A stretch of 64,000 bases of DNA. It comes from Haematococcus lacustris (taxonomy: Eukaryota > Chlorophyta > Chlorophyceae > Chlamydomonadales > Haematococcaceae). This document shows, in pieces, positions 1 to 12,555 of the stretch; position 1 is the stretch's first letter, and each line of letters opens with the position of its first letter. A model generated the notes under the pieces. The model was not told the DNA's origin. It made no database searches and worked only from the letters and a program-made list of their open reading frames with translations. The stretch covers positions 20,895,593-20,959,592 of the forward strand of contig JASKMD010000008.1 in the NCBI GenBank assembly GCA_030144725.1. The letters are read 5' to 3'. The position numbers were made by a program, and so were the translations under genes.

Positions 1-1
1 G

Positions 2-265
2 ACACTGGCAAGTGACAAGAAGGAAGATGCTGAGTGCTTGAGGCTTCTGCATGCACGGGCACCACACATTGCCAGCGCCCACATGACCTTGAATGTGCAT
101 CTGTTGAAGGAGTATGCACGGGAGTGCTTGGGCTGGAAGGGCAAGAGGTTGACGCAGAAGAAGCCATTGCTTAGGGCTGACATCCTAGAACATCTGAGGT
201 GGGAGCAAGAGATGGAGGAGGATCAGTTGGCTGAAGTGGGGGTTGACGAGGCAGATGAAATGTAA
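2..265 (+). CDS. 3' end of an unidentified protein-coding gene (partial)
   Basis: An open frame enters from the left edge of the window and ends at a TGA at 263-265. The visible ~87 residues are charged and probably helical, with a basic middle (WKGKRLTQKK) and an acidic tail (EQEMEEDQLAEVGVDEADEM) that is typical of a natural C-terminus. No start codon is needed because the frame is open at position 2. I do not recognise the family. It could be the end of a host gene or of a transposon gene; the acidic tail is compatible with either. It lies about 2.2 kb upstream of the RNA polymerase I gene and on the same strand. Function not assigned. Confidence 0.4.
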   Translation, partial: TLASDKKEDAECLRLLHARAPHIASAHMTLNVHLLKEYARECLGWKGKRLTQKKPLLRADILEHLRWEQEMEEDQLAEVGVDEADEM

Positions 266-2444
266 GGCCAAGCACTTTCGATTGAACCCAGCAGCACCAA
301 ATGAGCCAGAATAGCACGAACTGAGCCGATAAAGCCGATTGAGTCAATAGCAAAAAAATTAACAGTGCCATGCACCCAACTTGCACAACTTCAGCTAAGC
401 GTGGCGTGACTCAGTCTCGTGGTGTAATGACATGGCTCGGTAGCATGGCGCACTGCGATGGCCTACTCCGCAGTACTGCGAGGCTGCCTCCATGGTGCGA
501 ACTTTGCTACGGACGCCACGGAGCGCCTCGCCACCCTGCTCTTGTAGGTGGGTCGCTGCTTGTTTGCGCTATCTCAAGTTTCGACCTGGTGGCGGGCGGT
601 GTACTGGGACAAGGCTTCAGTCCAAAACGCGAGTTTTAGCGCGCGTGACTTACCGCGATAGCCTTCGCTACCCTTCACTAGCGCGTGGTGCGAGCGTCGC
701 GCCTGTCACGGATTGGCATGGCCAATGGCCGGGGTGACCTAAACCGATGTAACGACGCCCCTCCACCCATGCTCGGAAGTATACAAGGCTGCTGCATTGC
801 TTGACCGCTTCGTCAGTAGTTCCTACTTCCTGGCCACTCTGTAAGGCCATGCAAGGTGTACGCCATTGCTACGTTACCTTGCTCGACATGTTGGGTCCGA
901 TCCCTCCCGCCCGCCCTCCGCTTGCGTGTTGAGCTTGTGTCCAGCTCCGCCCTGACCCCTTGCTGCTCAGCAGGAGGGGTGGGCATCCCAGGGGCGGCAC
1001 CAGCGCCAGCTGCCAGCTGCTGCCAGGGGGGGGCAGCAGGAGGGGTGGGCATCCCAGGGGCGGCACCAGCGCCAGCTGCCAGCTGCTGCCAGGGGGGGGC
1101 AGCAGGAGGGGTGGGCTGGGAGGGGTGGGCTGGGAGGGGGTGGGCTGGGAGGGGGAGGGGGTGGGAGGGGGTGGGAGGGGGGGGCAGCAGGAGGGGTGGG
1201 CTGGGAGGGGGTGAGAGGGGTGGGGCTGGGGGTGGGAGGGGCTGTGAGGGCGGGACTGGGGCTGGGAGGGGGTGGGAGGGGCTGGGAGGGGGTGGGAGGG
1301 GTGGGGCTAGGGGTGGGAGGGGGTGGGAGGGCGGGGCTGGGGCTGGGAGGGGGTGGGAGGGGCTGGGAGGGGGTGGGGCGGGCTGCAAGGGTTCCGGGTG
1401 GGCTAGTCAGCACTGCAAGGCAAAGTTAGGTCACGCCAACTTATGTTTCCACATGCCTGGTTGATGGAATGCTTTGCTTTCTTCTCCAACAGCTGCTTCA
1501 TTGGGTTAGGAACAAAGTTGACACGGCAAATTCTGGAAAGTCACAGTGGTCGGTTCACAATACGCCGGTTTGTGCAAGGGGGTCCCTTTTTCTGTATAGC
1601 CGGCTAGAGAGAAACGAACATTCACGCACCTCGCTGCAATGTCGCGTGTCAACTTGCCCAACGACGGTCCTCCGACAACGCCTGCACCAATGAAAGGTTC
1701 GCGGAGTGAGCCTGGCGGGCTAAACATTGATTGTACTTCCTGCTCGATAGCAGGCGCAGTTCTACCACTGATGCCGCTACATACCACTAATGCAATTGAT
1801 GGTGAGCAGCTGAGGTGTGTCCGCGATCGCTTGCGCCGGCATGGCCTCACTTGCAAGAGCTAACGCGCCGCTTGCCAGTAGACGCGTAGTAATTCGCCGG
1901 TGCCGATGTGACAAACGCTATCGAAAACGGTGCAGTATAAAGTGAGTATTTGCATGAAGATTACCAACCCCATGTTGGGGGCGCCTGAGGCACATAGACA
2001 GCCCGAAGGCTTTCAGCAGATGGCACATGGCAATTGGGTTTTCATGATTACCATGGTCCTGTGCTGCTTTGAAGACAAGGCATCTACATAGTTGTAACGG
2101 TCTTACATATTGCGAGACGCATCACTTTGCCAATGAAGGCTTGGGACACTTTTATACAAAGGTAGCAAAGAATGGTGCTTGCACACGTACATATCTAACA
2201 ACTGGGCTACACCAGGCTCCTTAGAAATACAGGGCGACACTCACAGCGGCAACCGAGCGAGCCCACAAAGCAGCCTCTCATCTTTATCAGGATGACATAT
2301 GTTTCATGTCGGCTCACAAGCCGGCACGGCTTTGCTGCAGCTAAACATTGATGGCTGACAATGTAAAGCCGGCGAGTCGCCGGTGTCGGCGCGCCTGCCC
2401 ATCGATGTACTGAGAGCTGACGGGACTCTGATTAATTGGCGAGA
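266..2444. other. Intergenic region upstream of RPA2, no gene seen
   Basis: I see no convincing coding sequence. Short open frames here are unsupported by codon use or motifs. The stretch holds a G-rich minisatellite (about 968-1385, listed separately). The sequence before 2445 presumably includes the RPA2 promoter, but I recognise no TATA box or initiator. Confidence 0.5.
968..1385 (+). repeat. G-rich minisatellite with quadruplex-forming potential
   Basis: Two and a fraction copies of a ~66-bp unit (starting CAGCAGGAGGGGTGGGCATC) begin at 968, 1034 and 1100. The third copy runs into ~270 bp of GGGAGGGGGTGGGA-type repeats. Runs of three to eight G separated by one to three bases are continuous on the + strand, so G-quadruplex formation is plausible. 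Open frames through it on both strands are composition artefacts. Confidence 0.8.
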
Positions 2445-5400
2445 ATGGAGCGTGGACTCGTGCACGATGTCAACGTGCCAGTCGAGTATGAGGAGTTGGT
2501 TGAACCGCACGTGGAATCCATGAACTACTTCTTAACAGATGGCATGGAGGCTGTTGTAAAGGACATGAAGCCGGTGGAGGTGCGCAGTGCATCTAGGACG
2601 TACAATGCAGAAAGGCAGACACATTAGGAAGGTGCGTACACTGTGCTGCTTGCAGATTCAGCACCCCATCACCAAGCAGGTCTTCATCTTCTGGTTTGCA
2701 AGCCCCACTGTGACCAGACCCATGAAAGAGGACGGACCCAGTGTTGGTGACAGCAGCCTGTTCCCCTGGGAGTGCAGGGAGGCGGTGAGGGGCGCACACA
2801 CCAGCTCTTTATTGCACCCAGCTCCAGCTCCAGCTCCAGCTCCAGCTCCAACTCCAGCTCTAGCTCCAGCTCCAGCTCCAGCTCCAGCTCCAGCTACAAC
2901 TCCAACTCCAGCTCCAGCTAAAACTCCAGCTCAAGCTCCAGATCCAGTCCCAGTCCCAGCACTAGCACTGGCACCAACAACTTCAAGTGTCCATGACTTG
3001 GGCGCCAGCATGCCATTTCCTCCAGCTATGATTGTGGCAAGCAGCGTTGTTGTTGTTGTGGCAAGCCGCCCATGATGTCAAGGATGTATTTCTCATGTCA
3101 GGGAAAGCAGACAATTCGACCAGGAACCAAGTGAAGTATATGGCAGCAGCATGGAGTGCCACTGAAGAGCGCTCCCTGTAAGGGAGTTGCTTACACCGTC
3201 CGCTTCCCTCCCTTGCACGGCCAGGAGCCATGCACCCTGCGCCCTGCTGCTCCGCTGTCAAACAGCGCATTGCTATGTGCTTTGCCACCTAGCAGCATGA
3301 ACTCATGCTCTTTAGAGGGCTAGGGTTGCACAGCTCCCCACTCCCGTGCCTAGCCTGCTGCTGCCAGCCTCCCAGACCTGCGTGTGCCCGACCCTCGGTC
3401 TTGAACCCCTCGCTGCCTGCAGGGCACCACCTACAAAGCTCCATTCTCAGTCGCCTTCCATTGGAGCAGCGATGGGGGCGCCACATATGGCAACTTCACA
3501 AAGCGGTGTGACCACCTCTCACAGTGATTGCTTCCTCCTACCACATGCTGCTTGCTAGCACCTAACACTTTGCAGCCTCTGCACAACTGTTGTGATGTTG
3601 ACACCATGCCTAGCTTGGCAGCGAACACCACTCCTGTTCTTGTGTGCAGCCAGAGTACTGTAGTGTAGCACATGGTGCATGACCGCGACCTCTATCGTAA
3701 CTGTTGCCACCAATACAGCCGCCAGGTCGTGCACACTTGTACTGCGCAGACTGGGTGCGCTGCCGGTGATGACCCGGTCGCGTGTATGCCACCTTGCGGG
3801 CAAGACTCGGCAGCAGCTGGTGGCGCTGAAGGAGGAAGCGAATGAGATGGGCGGCTACTTCATATGCAACGGCATCGAGCGAATCATCCGCTGCCTCATA
3901 GCGCAGCGCCGGCACTACATCATGGCGTTGAAGCGTGGTGCGTACCGCAAGCGCGGCGCTAACTACACGGACTACGCCACGCTCATCAGGTTTGCCCGCC
4001 CGCCGGGACGCAACACGAGCTGCACGCAAAGCACTTGACACGCAGCATCAGCTGAGAGCAGTTTTGCTCAGAGGATGAGGATGCATGATTGACGATAAGG
4101 GACTGTGGCTGGCACAGCTGTGTGGAGCACACAGTACGAGGTTCAGCGCACACAGGTCACAAGCTTGCAAGGATCGGCCCTGGCAACCTTGCCTGCCTAG
4201 CCATGGAACCTCCTCCGGCAAACTAAGGCTGCTGCACAGCTTGAGATTCATGCCCGCACACATTATGGCCAGTTATGGCAAACACAGCTTGTGATCTAGC
4301 ATTAGCACATGGGTGGGTGGCTGCTGGGTGGGGCCATGCCATTGTTGATCACGGTAGGGCCATGCTTGACCTCCAATGTGGCTCACTGCAGACAAAGTCT
4401 GTGCCAGCGCCAGGTGCGCCTCAATTTGACAGGCTGTCATGCCAACGTGTGACCAAGCTGCATCACACCCTCCCTCCCGCCCCACTGGATCTGTGTAGGT
4501 GTGTGCGCCCGGACCAGTCGTCCGCCACTGTAAGGTGCCACTACTTGACCGATGGCACTGTGAACTTTGCGTTTACCCTGCGGCGAGCAGAGTTCTTCAT
4601 ACCTGCTGGTGTGCTCCTCAAATGCTTCATGGAGGCAAGTCTGGGTCTGATGGCTGCAGCAGGGTTGGGGGCAGGGGCAGGGTGGCAGGGTGACGACCTT
4701 GCAGCCTGCCTTTGAGTGTCATGACGAGCTAAGGCTGCGCTGCTGCCAGCCTGCAGCCAGTCACCTACCAGTTGCCCACCAGCCTGCAGTGGGTTTCCCT
4801 GTGGCGCCCAGGTCTCAGACTGGGAGCTGTACGCCAAGATCATGGCCGGTGCGGCTGAGGGCTCAGGCCACGCCTCCTTCGTGGCTGAGCGTGCGGAGCT
4901 GCTGCTGAGCCAGGCTGCCAAGATGGGCCTACGCACACGGTGCGCCACCCCTCCCTTGACCCAGCCATGCACTTGGCCCCTTGCCTATCTTATGTACTTT
5001 CTGATCGATCTCCACAGTATGCACTCACCTCATCATGCCCTCCCCTTCCCTGCGTTCTCCCCTTCACCTCCTGGTCAACACCCACTTTGACCCGCCCAAC
5101 CCACACCGCCCCTCACAAGCCCTGGCTGGCCCCTGCACCAGCCCCTGCCAGGCCCTCCCCTCCCTTCTCCCCTCTTACAAACTGGCCCACTGCTCCCACC
5201 TGACTCTCAGGTCACAGTGCCTCACGTACTTGGGCTCTCACTTCGGGGTGGTGCTGGGGCTGCCTCGCACCACCCCTCCCCTGGCAGTTGCCCAGCAGCT
5301 GCTGGCCGACTACGTGTTCATACATCTGGACCAGCGGCGGCCCGCAGACAAGCTGGCTTTGCTGCTGGCCATGCTGCACAAGCTGTACGCCCTGGCAAAC

Positions 5401-5823
5401 GGGGCCTGCTGTGATGACAACGCGGACGCGCTGACCCACCACGAGCTGCTGCTGCCCGGGCACCTCCTCTGCAAGTTCCTCAAGGAAAAGCTGGAGGACT
5501 GCATGGATGTGTTCAAGACCATGGTGCACAAGGACTTGGGCCTGGACGCCACAGGGGCGCCTGAAGGTGGTGGTGGGCCTGACCAGGGTTACATCAGCCG
5601 GGTTGGGTGAGGAGGTGATGTGGGCCTGGCCTGGCGTGACTCTCGCCGTGACCCTGGGAAGAGGCCGGGCAGTGTGGAGCAGGTGCCATGGTGTAAAAGG
5701 CCTAGCTCTATGAAAAGCGAGCAGGGTCACGAGGGTCAGCAGCCAAAGTCCCAGTATGGTTGCAAGGGGCACCATGGCAGCAGTCTGGGTCACCCATGTG
5801 GCCCGCCCCGCTGCCTTACCCCG

Positions 5824-5871
<48 letters not shown>

Positions 5872-8800
5872 AGTGCCTGGGCCCAACACGCCAGGTCCCA
5901 GCCGGGCGCCAGAGACTGTTAACCTTGGCGACGCCACTTACTTGAAAAAGGTGCAAGGGCGGGCGGCAGGGCAGCAGGGCAGCAGGGCTAAGGGACCCTG
6001 ACAACATGGAAGCAAGTCCAACGCCTTGGGTCGCTGTGGCAGCATCTGGCTGACCCTGGTTCATGCGCTGGGCTGCTGCCTGTGCCTGACACTCAGGATG
6101 AGGCCTGCCTGCCTGCCAGCCTGCCCACCTGCCTGCCCACCTGCCTGCTCGTCTGCCTCACCCCTTCGCCTGCCTTGCCACACGTGCTTGCCTGGCTCCA
6201 GACTTGCCTGCTTGCCTGTTTTTGGCAGGTGTGTGACAAGATGCCTGATGTGGGCAAGAAGATGGAGTACCTCCTGAACACCGGCAACCTTGTCAGCAAG
6301 AGCGGGCTGGACCTCAGCCAGACCAGTGGCTTCACGGTGAGGGCCAGTCACTCAGGCAGGAAGCCTGCTATCACGTCATGAAACCACCAGCCTGGTATGC
6401 CTGCTTGGCCTTGTACAGGCCAACCAGGCAGGGGCTAGGTTTGCAGAGACGGGGCAGTGGGCAGCACCACACTCCAAAAGGGTGAGCTGAACTCCTCACT
6501 TTAAAGGAGTGAGCTGAGCTGTTTGCCCTGTACTCCTGGCACTCCCAAGAGGGCCGCTGCCAAGGCTGGGCCTTCGTGCTGCCAGAGAAAAGGTGTGGAG
6601 TACTCAGTGCAAAGGGAATCCACGAGGAGGAGTGGGAGAGGGAAGAACCTTAATGAGCCAGGTTGTGAAAGGAACAGCTTAGCCGAGAGCAAGGGTCACA
6701 CATTTTGTACTGGGCCCAGCGTGTGTCTTGTGCGGAGGTTGTATGGGGAGAGTGAAGTGTCACCAGGATTAATGTATACTTGGTTGGAGGGCGAGTGCGA
6801 AGGAGTAAGCGTTGGTGGGAGTTGCTTGGGGACGGGCAGACACCATAGTGATCCCCGCCAGCCCCTAGTCCTGGCACCTTTGACGCACATCACATGAAGC
6901 GCTGCGTCGGAGGTGCAGGTGGTCGCGGAGAAACTCAACTGGTTCCGCTACCTGTCGCACTTCCGCTCCGTGCACCGCGGCGCGTACTTTGCGGAGATCC
7001 GCACCACCACGGTGCGCAAGCTGCTGCCAGAGTCCTGGGGCTTCATGTGCCCGGTGCACACGCCGGACGGGTCGCCCTGCGGCCTGCTCAACCACTTCAC
7101 CGCGCCATGCAAAGTCGTCCACCAGCAGGTCGCGCAGCCCCCGGCCCAGGAGTTCGCGCTGATCCAGGTGTGAGAGTGTGTGGGCGTGAGCATGTACTGC
7201 ATTGTGTTAGGCAAAAGCAAGGGGTGGCGCAAGGAGCTGCATGTGCTGGGGTAGAAAGTGGCATGATGGGCTGTGAGGTGAACGGTAAAACACATATGGT
7301 GCTGTTTGTTTGGAATGCGCAACCACAGCATCACAGCCGGTCCCCCAAGTGCAGACCACCCACCTCATGGCAGACATGGTCGCCTCCCTTATCCCAACAG
7401 CTGTGCATCCATCCTGTGACCCTGCTGCCACCACCACCTCAACCCTTACTCTGGTCTGGCCCTGCAGGTGCTGGCAGGTCAGGGTATGGTGCCCTCTGCC
7501 CCGGCTATCACGCCGCCGCCTACTCCAGGCCACTTGCAGGTGCGGGTGCTACCTCTACAGCACCTCTGCTGCTCTGCGCCATTTCTTAAGTCAGGCAAGG
7601 CAGAGGGAGGACTGCACATGGGCAGCCGGGGTGTATGCATGTTCACTTCGCTCATTGAGTGTGGGGTAGCTGGCTGCCAGTGATCCAGCTGCAAGTATGC
7701 AGCTCTTGATGTGCATGCTGCCATGGAGTGCATCCCCGGTTTCCACACCTAAGTTGCTAATGGGAAAGACCAAGCAGCCATACCGGGCTGGCAGTTATAA
7801 TGGTGTAAACCCACCATCACCTACATCGTGTGTGAAGGACACCGCAGTGCAGGGTGGAAGGCCGCCCTCAAGTGCAGGCCTGTGGATGCAGCAGGCCATG
7901 GGAGTGCTGGAGGGACGCCCACAGACCCTGTGACCCCTTGTCCTGCCGCTGCTGCTGCCGCTTCTATCTCCTGCTGCTGCTGCCGCTCCTGCCACTGCTG
8001 CTGCCCTCCTTGTCCTGCTGCTGCTGATAATCCTGCTCCTGGTACGGGGCTGCAGGTCATGCTTGACGGCAAGGTAATAGGCAGCGTGGCCAGCAGCCGT
8101 GTGCCTCGCTTGGTGGCACGTCTGAGGGCTGTGAAGGCTGCTCTGCTGGAGGCTGAGCACCAGGGGGGCCTGGGCGCAGTGCAGTGGGAGGGGGAGGAGG
8201 GGGAGCAGCAGCCGCTGCTGCTGGACGACAATGAGATGGCTCTGCCTTACCACTTGGAGGTGAGGGCGGGGCGGGGCGGGGCGGGGCGGGGCGGGGCGGG
8301 GCGGGGCGGGGCGGGGCGGGGCGGGGCGGGGCGGGGCGGGGCGGGGCGGGGCGGGGCGGGGCGGGGCGGGGCGGGGCGGGGCGGGGCGGGGCGGGGCGGG
8401 GCGGGGCGGGGCGGGGCGGGGCGGGGCGGGGCGGGGCGGGGCGGGGCGGGGCGGGGCGGGGCGGGGCGGGGCGGGGCCACATTTGCCAATCTAGTAATGT
8501 GAGGACGAGCCGGTCTCTGTCCTGCCATACTTTACTGCAGGTGGTGCACATTCCATATCTCCATGGTGGCGTGTACCCAGGCGTGTTCTTGTTCAGCCAG
8601 ACAGCACGTATGATGCGGCCAGTAAGGCAATGTGGCAGCGGGCGAGTGGAGATGATTGGCACGCTGGAGCAGAGCTGCCTGGCCATTCGGTAAGGGGTTT
8701 GGAGGGCAGGTGTGGAAGGGGTGATCAATAAGGTGTGACAAAGTATAGGACTAGAGTAAGGGTGAGAGTGAGTGAGTGAGTGAGGGCAGAGGGAGGGTGA

Positions 8801-9266
8801 TTGTGGCAAATTGTGAAATGAATAAGGCTGGAGGCGGGAGTTGGGAGGGGTGTTTGAGGGGTAGGTGGTCATCTCAAGGCGCTAGGTTCCTGGCACTGCC
8901 ACAGCAAGCCACCCACCAGTACAGTGTATGCCATACTGAGCCATCAGCCTCTTGCACACAATGAAGACTGCTCAGCCCGCTGCTTGCCAGTCTTGTGTGC
9001 TCTCCAGGCACTCCACTCTACTCCAGGCCACCCCACCTAGCAGTGCATGCCTTGACTGTCTGCTTGTTGGCCAGGTGCCCTGACGGCGGCATAGGCGGCA
9101 GCCCCAGCCTGGCCTTCAGCCACCAAGAGCTGGGCGCCCTGAGCCTGCTCAGTGTGGTGGCCTCCATGACGCCGTTCTCTGACTACAACCAGTCGCCGCG
9201 CAACATGTACCAATGCCAGATGGGCAAGCAGACTATGGGCACACCGGCGCAGGCCATGCAGCACAG
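2445..9266 (+). CDS. RPA2: RNA polymerase I second-largest subunit (RPA2/RPA135 type), N-terminal two thirds, 13 exons
   Basis: Catalytic beta-like subunit of nuclear RNA polymerase I, which transcribes rRNA. Exons read with continuous phase: 2445-2579, 2656-2784, 3423-3505, 3750-3989, 4499-4634 (GC donor), 4812-4939, 5211-5601, 6229-6336, 6919-7167, 7468-7539, 8056-8259, 8541-8689 and 9075-9266, about 738 residues. Diagnostic segments in family order are [12 protein letters not shown] near the N-terminus, [100 protein letters not shown] and [20 protein letters not shown]. The [15 protein letters not shown] context and the [12 protein letters not shown] box fit Pol I better than Pol II or III. 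The start is the ATG at 2445. The family is usually ~1,130-1,200 aa, so the last third (hybrid-binding and clamp regions) is missing: exon 13 ends in phase 2 and no continuation is seen before or after the gap at 12056. Several introns are filled by microsatellites. Confidence 0.93.
2815..2945 (+). repeat. (CCAGCT)n hexanucleotide repeat in RPA2 intron 2
   Basis: About twenty imperfect CCAGCT units lie between exons 2 and 3 of RPA2. Interruptions such as CCAACT and CTAGCT indicate an older, decaying array. Confidence 0.85.
5824..5870 (+). repeat. (CCTG)n tetranucleotide repeat in RPA2 intron 7
   Basis: An uninterrupted run of about twelve CCTG units. A degenerate related CCTGCCTGCCAGCC tract follows at about 6103-6160 in the same intron. 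Confidence 0.9.
8264..8476 (+). repeat. (GGGGC)n pentanucleotide microsatellite in RPA2 intron 11
   Basis: About 42 perfect copies of the pentamer GGGGC begin within a few bases of the exon 11 donor. All copies appear identical. The reading frames through it are artefacts. Such an array close to a splice donor could form quadruplex or other structure in the pre-mRNA; that is inference. Confidence 0.95.
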
Positions 9267-9495
9267 GTGGAGCGGGGAAGGGGGAGGATGAGGGTAAGGC
9301 GAAGGTAGGTTGGCAAGGGGCAAAGCTAGGGCAAGGGCAAGGGCAAGGGCAAGGGGGAGCGATGAACTGTGGTGGGTATAGTGGGTGGATGAGCTGAATG
9401 ATGTGTGAATGAAGAAGAGTGGAGAACCCAGCCTAGTACTCAGCCAATGTCGCACTGTAACACTTGCCCTGCCCGTCCCTGCCGCTGCTTCCTCC

Positions 9496-12055
9496 CTACT
9501 GCTTCCATGCTGTGCCGCTACTCCCTACTGCTTCCTCCCTACTGCTTCCTTGCTGTGCCCCTACTCCCTACTGCTTCCTCCCTACTGCCTCCTTGCTGTG
9601 CCGCTACTCCCTACTGCTTCCTCCCTACTGCCTCCTTGCTGTGCCGCTACTCCCTACTGCTTCCTCCCTACTGCTTCCTTGCTGTGCCCCTACTCCCTAC
9701 TGCTTCCTCCCTACTGCCTCCTTGCTGTGCCCCTACTCCCTACTGCTTCCTCCCTACTGCCTCCTTGCTGTGCCGCTACTCCCTACTGCTTCCTCCCTAC
9801 TGCTTCCTTGCTGTGCCGCTACTCCCTACTGCTTCCTCCCTACTGCTTCCTTGCTGTGCCCCTACTCCCTACTGCTTCCTCCCTACTGCTTCCTTGCTGT
9901 GCCCCTACTCCCTACTGCTTCCTCCCTACTGCCTCCTTGCTGTGCCGCTACTCCCTACTGCTTCCTCCCTACTGCTTCCTTGCTGTGCCCCTACTCCCTA
10001 CTGCTTCCTCCCTACTGCCTCCTTGCTGTGCCGCTACTCCCTACTGCTTCCTCCCTACTGCTTCCTTGCTGTGCCGCTACTCCCTACTGCTTCCTCCCTA
10101 CTGCTTCCTTGCTGTGCCCCTACTCCCTACTGCTTCCTCCCTACTGCCTCCTTGCTGTGCCGCTACTCCCTACTGCTTCCTCCCTACTGCTTCCTTGCTG
10201 TGCCGCTACTCCCTACTGCTTCCTCCCTACTGCTTCCTTGCTGTGCCCCTACTCCCTACTGCTTCCTCCCTACTGCCTCCTTGCTGTGCCGCTACTCCCT
10301 ACTGCTTCCTCCCTACTGCTTCCTTGCTGTGCCGCTACTCCCTACTGCTTCCTCCCTACTGCCTCCTTGCTGTGCCGCTACTCCCTACTGCTTCCTCCCT
10401 ACTGCTTCCTTGCTGTGCCGCTACTCCCTACTGCTTCCTCCCTACTGCTTCCTTGCTGTGCCCCTACTCCCTACTGCTTCCTCCCTACTGCCTCCTTGCT
10501 GTGCCGCTACTCCCTACTGCTTCCTCCCTACTGCTTCCTTGCTGTGCCGCTACTCCCTACTGCTTCCTCCCTACTGCCTCCTTGCTGTGCCGCTACTCCC
10601 TACTGCTTCCTCCCTACTGCTTCCTTGCTGTGCCGCTACTCCCTACTGCTTCCTCCCTACTGCTTCCTTGCTGTGCCGCTACTCCCTACTGCTTCCTCCC
10701 TACTGCTTCCTTGCTGTGCCCCTACTCCCTACTGCTTCCTCCCTACTGCCTCCTTGCTGTGCCGCTACTCCCTACTGCTTCCTCCCTACTGCTTCCTTGC
10801 TGTGCCGCTACTCCCTACTGCTTCCTCCCTACTGCTTCCTTGCTGTGCCGCTACTCCCTACTGCTTCCTCCCTACTGCTTCCTTGCTGTGCCGCTACTCC
10901 CTACTGCTTCCTCCCTACTGCTTCCTTGCTGTGCCCCTACTCCCTACTGCTTCCTCCCTACTGCTTCCTTGCTGTGCCCCTACTCCCTACTGCTTCCTCC
11001 CTACTGCCTCCTTGCTGTGCCGCTACTCCCTACTGCTTCCTCCCTACTGCTTCCTTGCTGTGCCCCTACTCCCTACTGCTTCCTCCCTACTGCTTCCTTG
11101 CTGTGCCGCTACTCCCTACTGCTTCCTCCCTACTGCTTCCTTGCTGTGCCGCTACTCCCTACTGCTTCCTCCCTACTGCTTCCTTGCTGTGCCCCTACTC
11201 CCTACTGCTTCCTCCCTACTGCCTCCTTGCTGTGCCGCTACTCCCTACTGCTTCCTCCCTACTGCTTCCTTGCTGTGCCGCTACTCCCTACTGCTTCCTC
11301 CCTACTGCTTCCTTGCTGTGCCGCTACTCCCTACTGCTTCCTCCCTACTGCTTCCTTGCTGTGCCGCTACTCCCTACTGCTTCCTCCCTACTGCTTCCTT
11401 ACTGTGCCCCTACTCCCTACTGCTTCCTCCCTACTGCTTCCTTGCTGTGCCCCTACTCCCTACTGCTTCCTCCCTACTGCCTCCTTGCTGTGCCGCTACT
11501 CCCTACTGCTTCCTCCCTACTGCTTCCTTGCTGTGCCGCTACTCCCTACTGCTTCCTCCCTACTGCTTCCTTGCTGTGCCCCTACTCCCTACTGCTTCCT
11601 CCCTACTGCCTCCTTGCTGTGCCGCTACTCCCTACTGCTTCCTCCCCACTGCTTCCTTGCTGTGCCGCTACTCCCTACTGCTTCCTCCCTACTGCTTCCT
11701 TGCTGTGCCCCTACTCCCTACTGCTTCCTCCCTACTGCCTCCTTGCTGTGCCGCTACTCCCTACTGCTTCCTCCCTACTGCTTCCTTGCTGTGCCGCTAC
11801 TCCCTACTGCTTCCTCCCTACTGCCTCCTTGCTGTGCCGCTACTCCCTACTGCTTCCTCCCTACTGCTTCCTTGCTGTGCCGCTACTCCCTACTGCTTCC
11901 TCCCTACTGCTTCCTTGCTGTGCCCCTACTCCCTACTGCTTCCTCCCTACTGCCTCCTTGCTGTGCCGCTACTCCCTACTGCTTCCTCCCTACTGCTTCC
12001 TTGCTGTGCCCCTACTCCCTACTGCTTCCTCCCTACTGCCTCCTTGCTGTGCCGC
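9496..12055 (+). repeat. 43-bp minisatellite array (about 60 copies) in RPA2 intron 13
   Basis: Tandem units built from CTACTCCCTACTGCTTCCTC and CCTACTGCTTCCTTGCTGTG, with a few recurrent variants (GCCGC/GCCCC, GCTTCC/GCCTCC). The 43-bp period is not a multiple of three and no unit contains a stop in any forward frame. As a result all three + frames stay open for over 2.5 kb and give the same circularly permuted 43-residue peptide. That is a geometric artefact rather than a protein. The array runs directly into the assembly gap, so its true length is unknown. Confidence 0.95.
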
Positions 12056-12555
12056 NNNNNNNNNNNNNNNNNNNNNNNNNNNNNNNNNNNNNNNNNNNNN
12101 NNNNNNNNNNNNNNNNNNNNNNNNNNNNNNNNNNNNNNNNNNNNNNNNNNNNNNNNNNNNNNNNNNNNNNNNNNNNNNNNNNNNNNNNNNNNNNNNNNNN
12201 NNNNNNNNNNNNNNNNNNNNNNNNNNNNNNNNNNNNNNNNNNNNNNNNNNNNNNNNNNNNNNNNNNNNNNNNNNNNNNNNNNNNNNNNNNNNNNNNNNNN
12301 NNNNNNNNNNNNNNNNNNNNNNNNNNNNNNNNNNNNNNNNNNNNNNNNNNNNNNNNNNNNNNNNNNNNNNNNNNNNNNNNNNNNNNNNNNNNNNNNNNNN
12401 NNNNNNNNNNNNNNNNNNNNNNNNNNNNNNNNNNNNNNNNNNNNNNNNNNNNNNNNNNNNNNNNNNNNNNNNNNNNNNNNNNNNNNNNNNNNNNNNNNNN
12501 NNNNNNNNNNNNNNNNNNNNNNNNNNNNNNNNNNNNNNNNNNNNNNNNNNNNNNN
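12056..12555. other. Assembly gap (500 N)
   Basis: Exactly 500 N, the conventional length for a gap of unknown size. It begins inside the 43-bp minisatellite, and the sequence on the far side does not resume that repeat. Confidence 1.
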
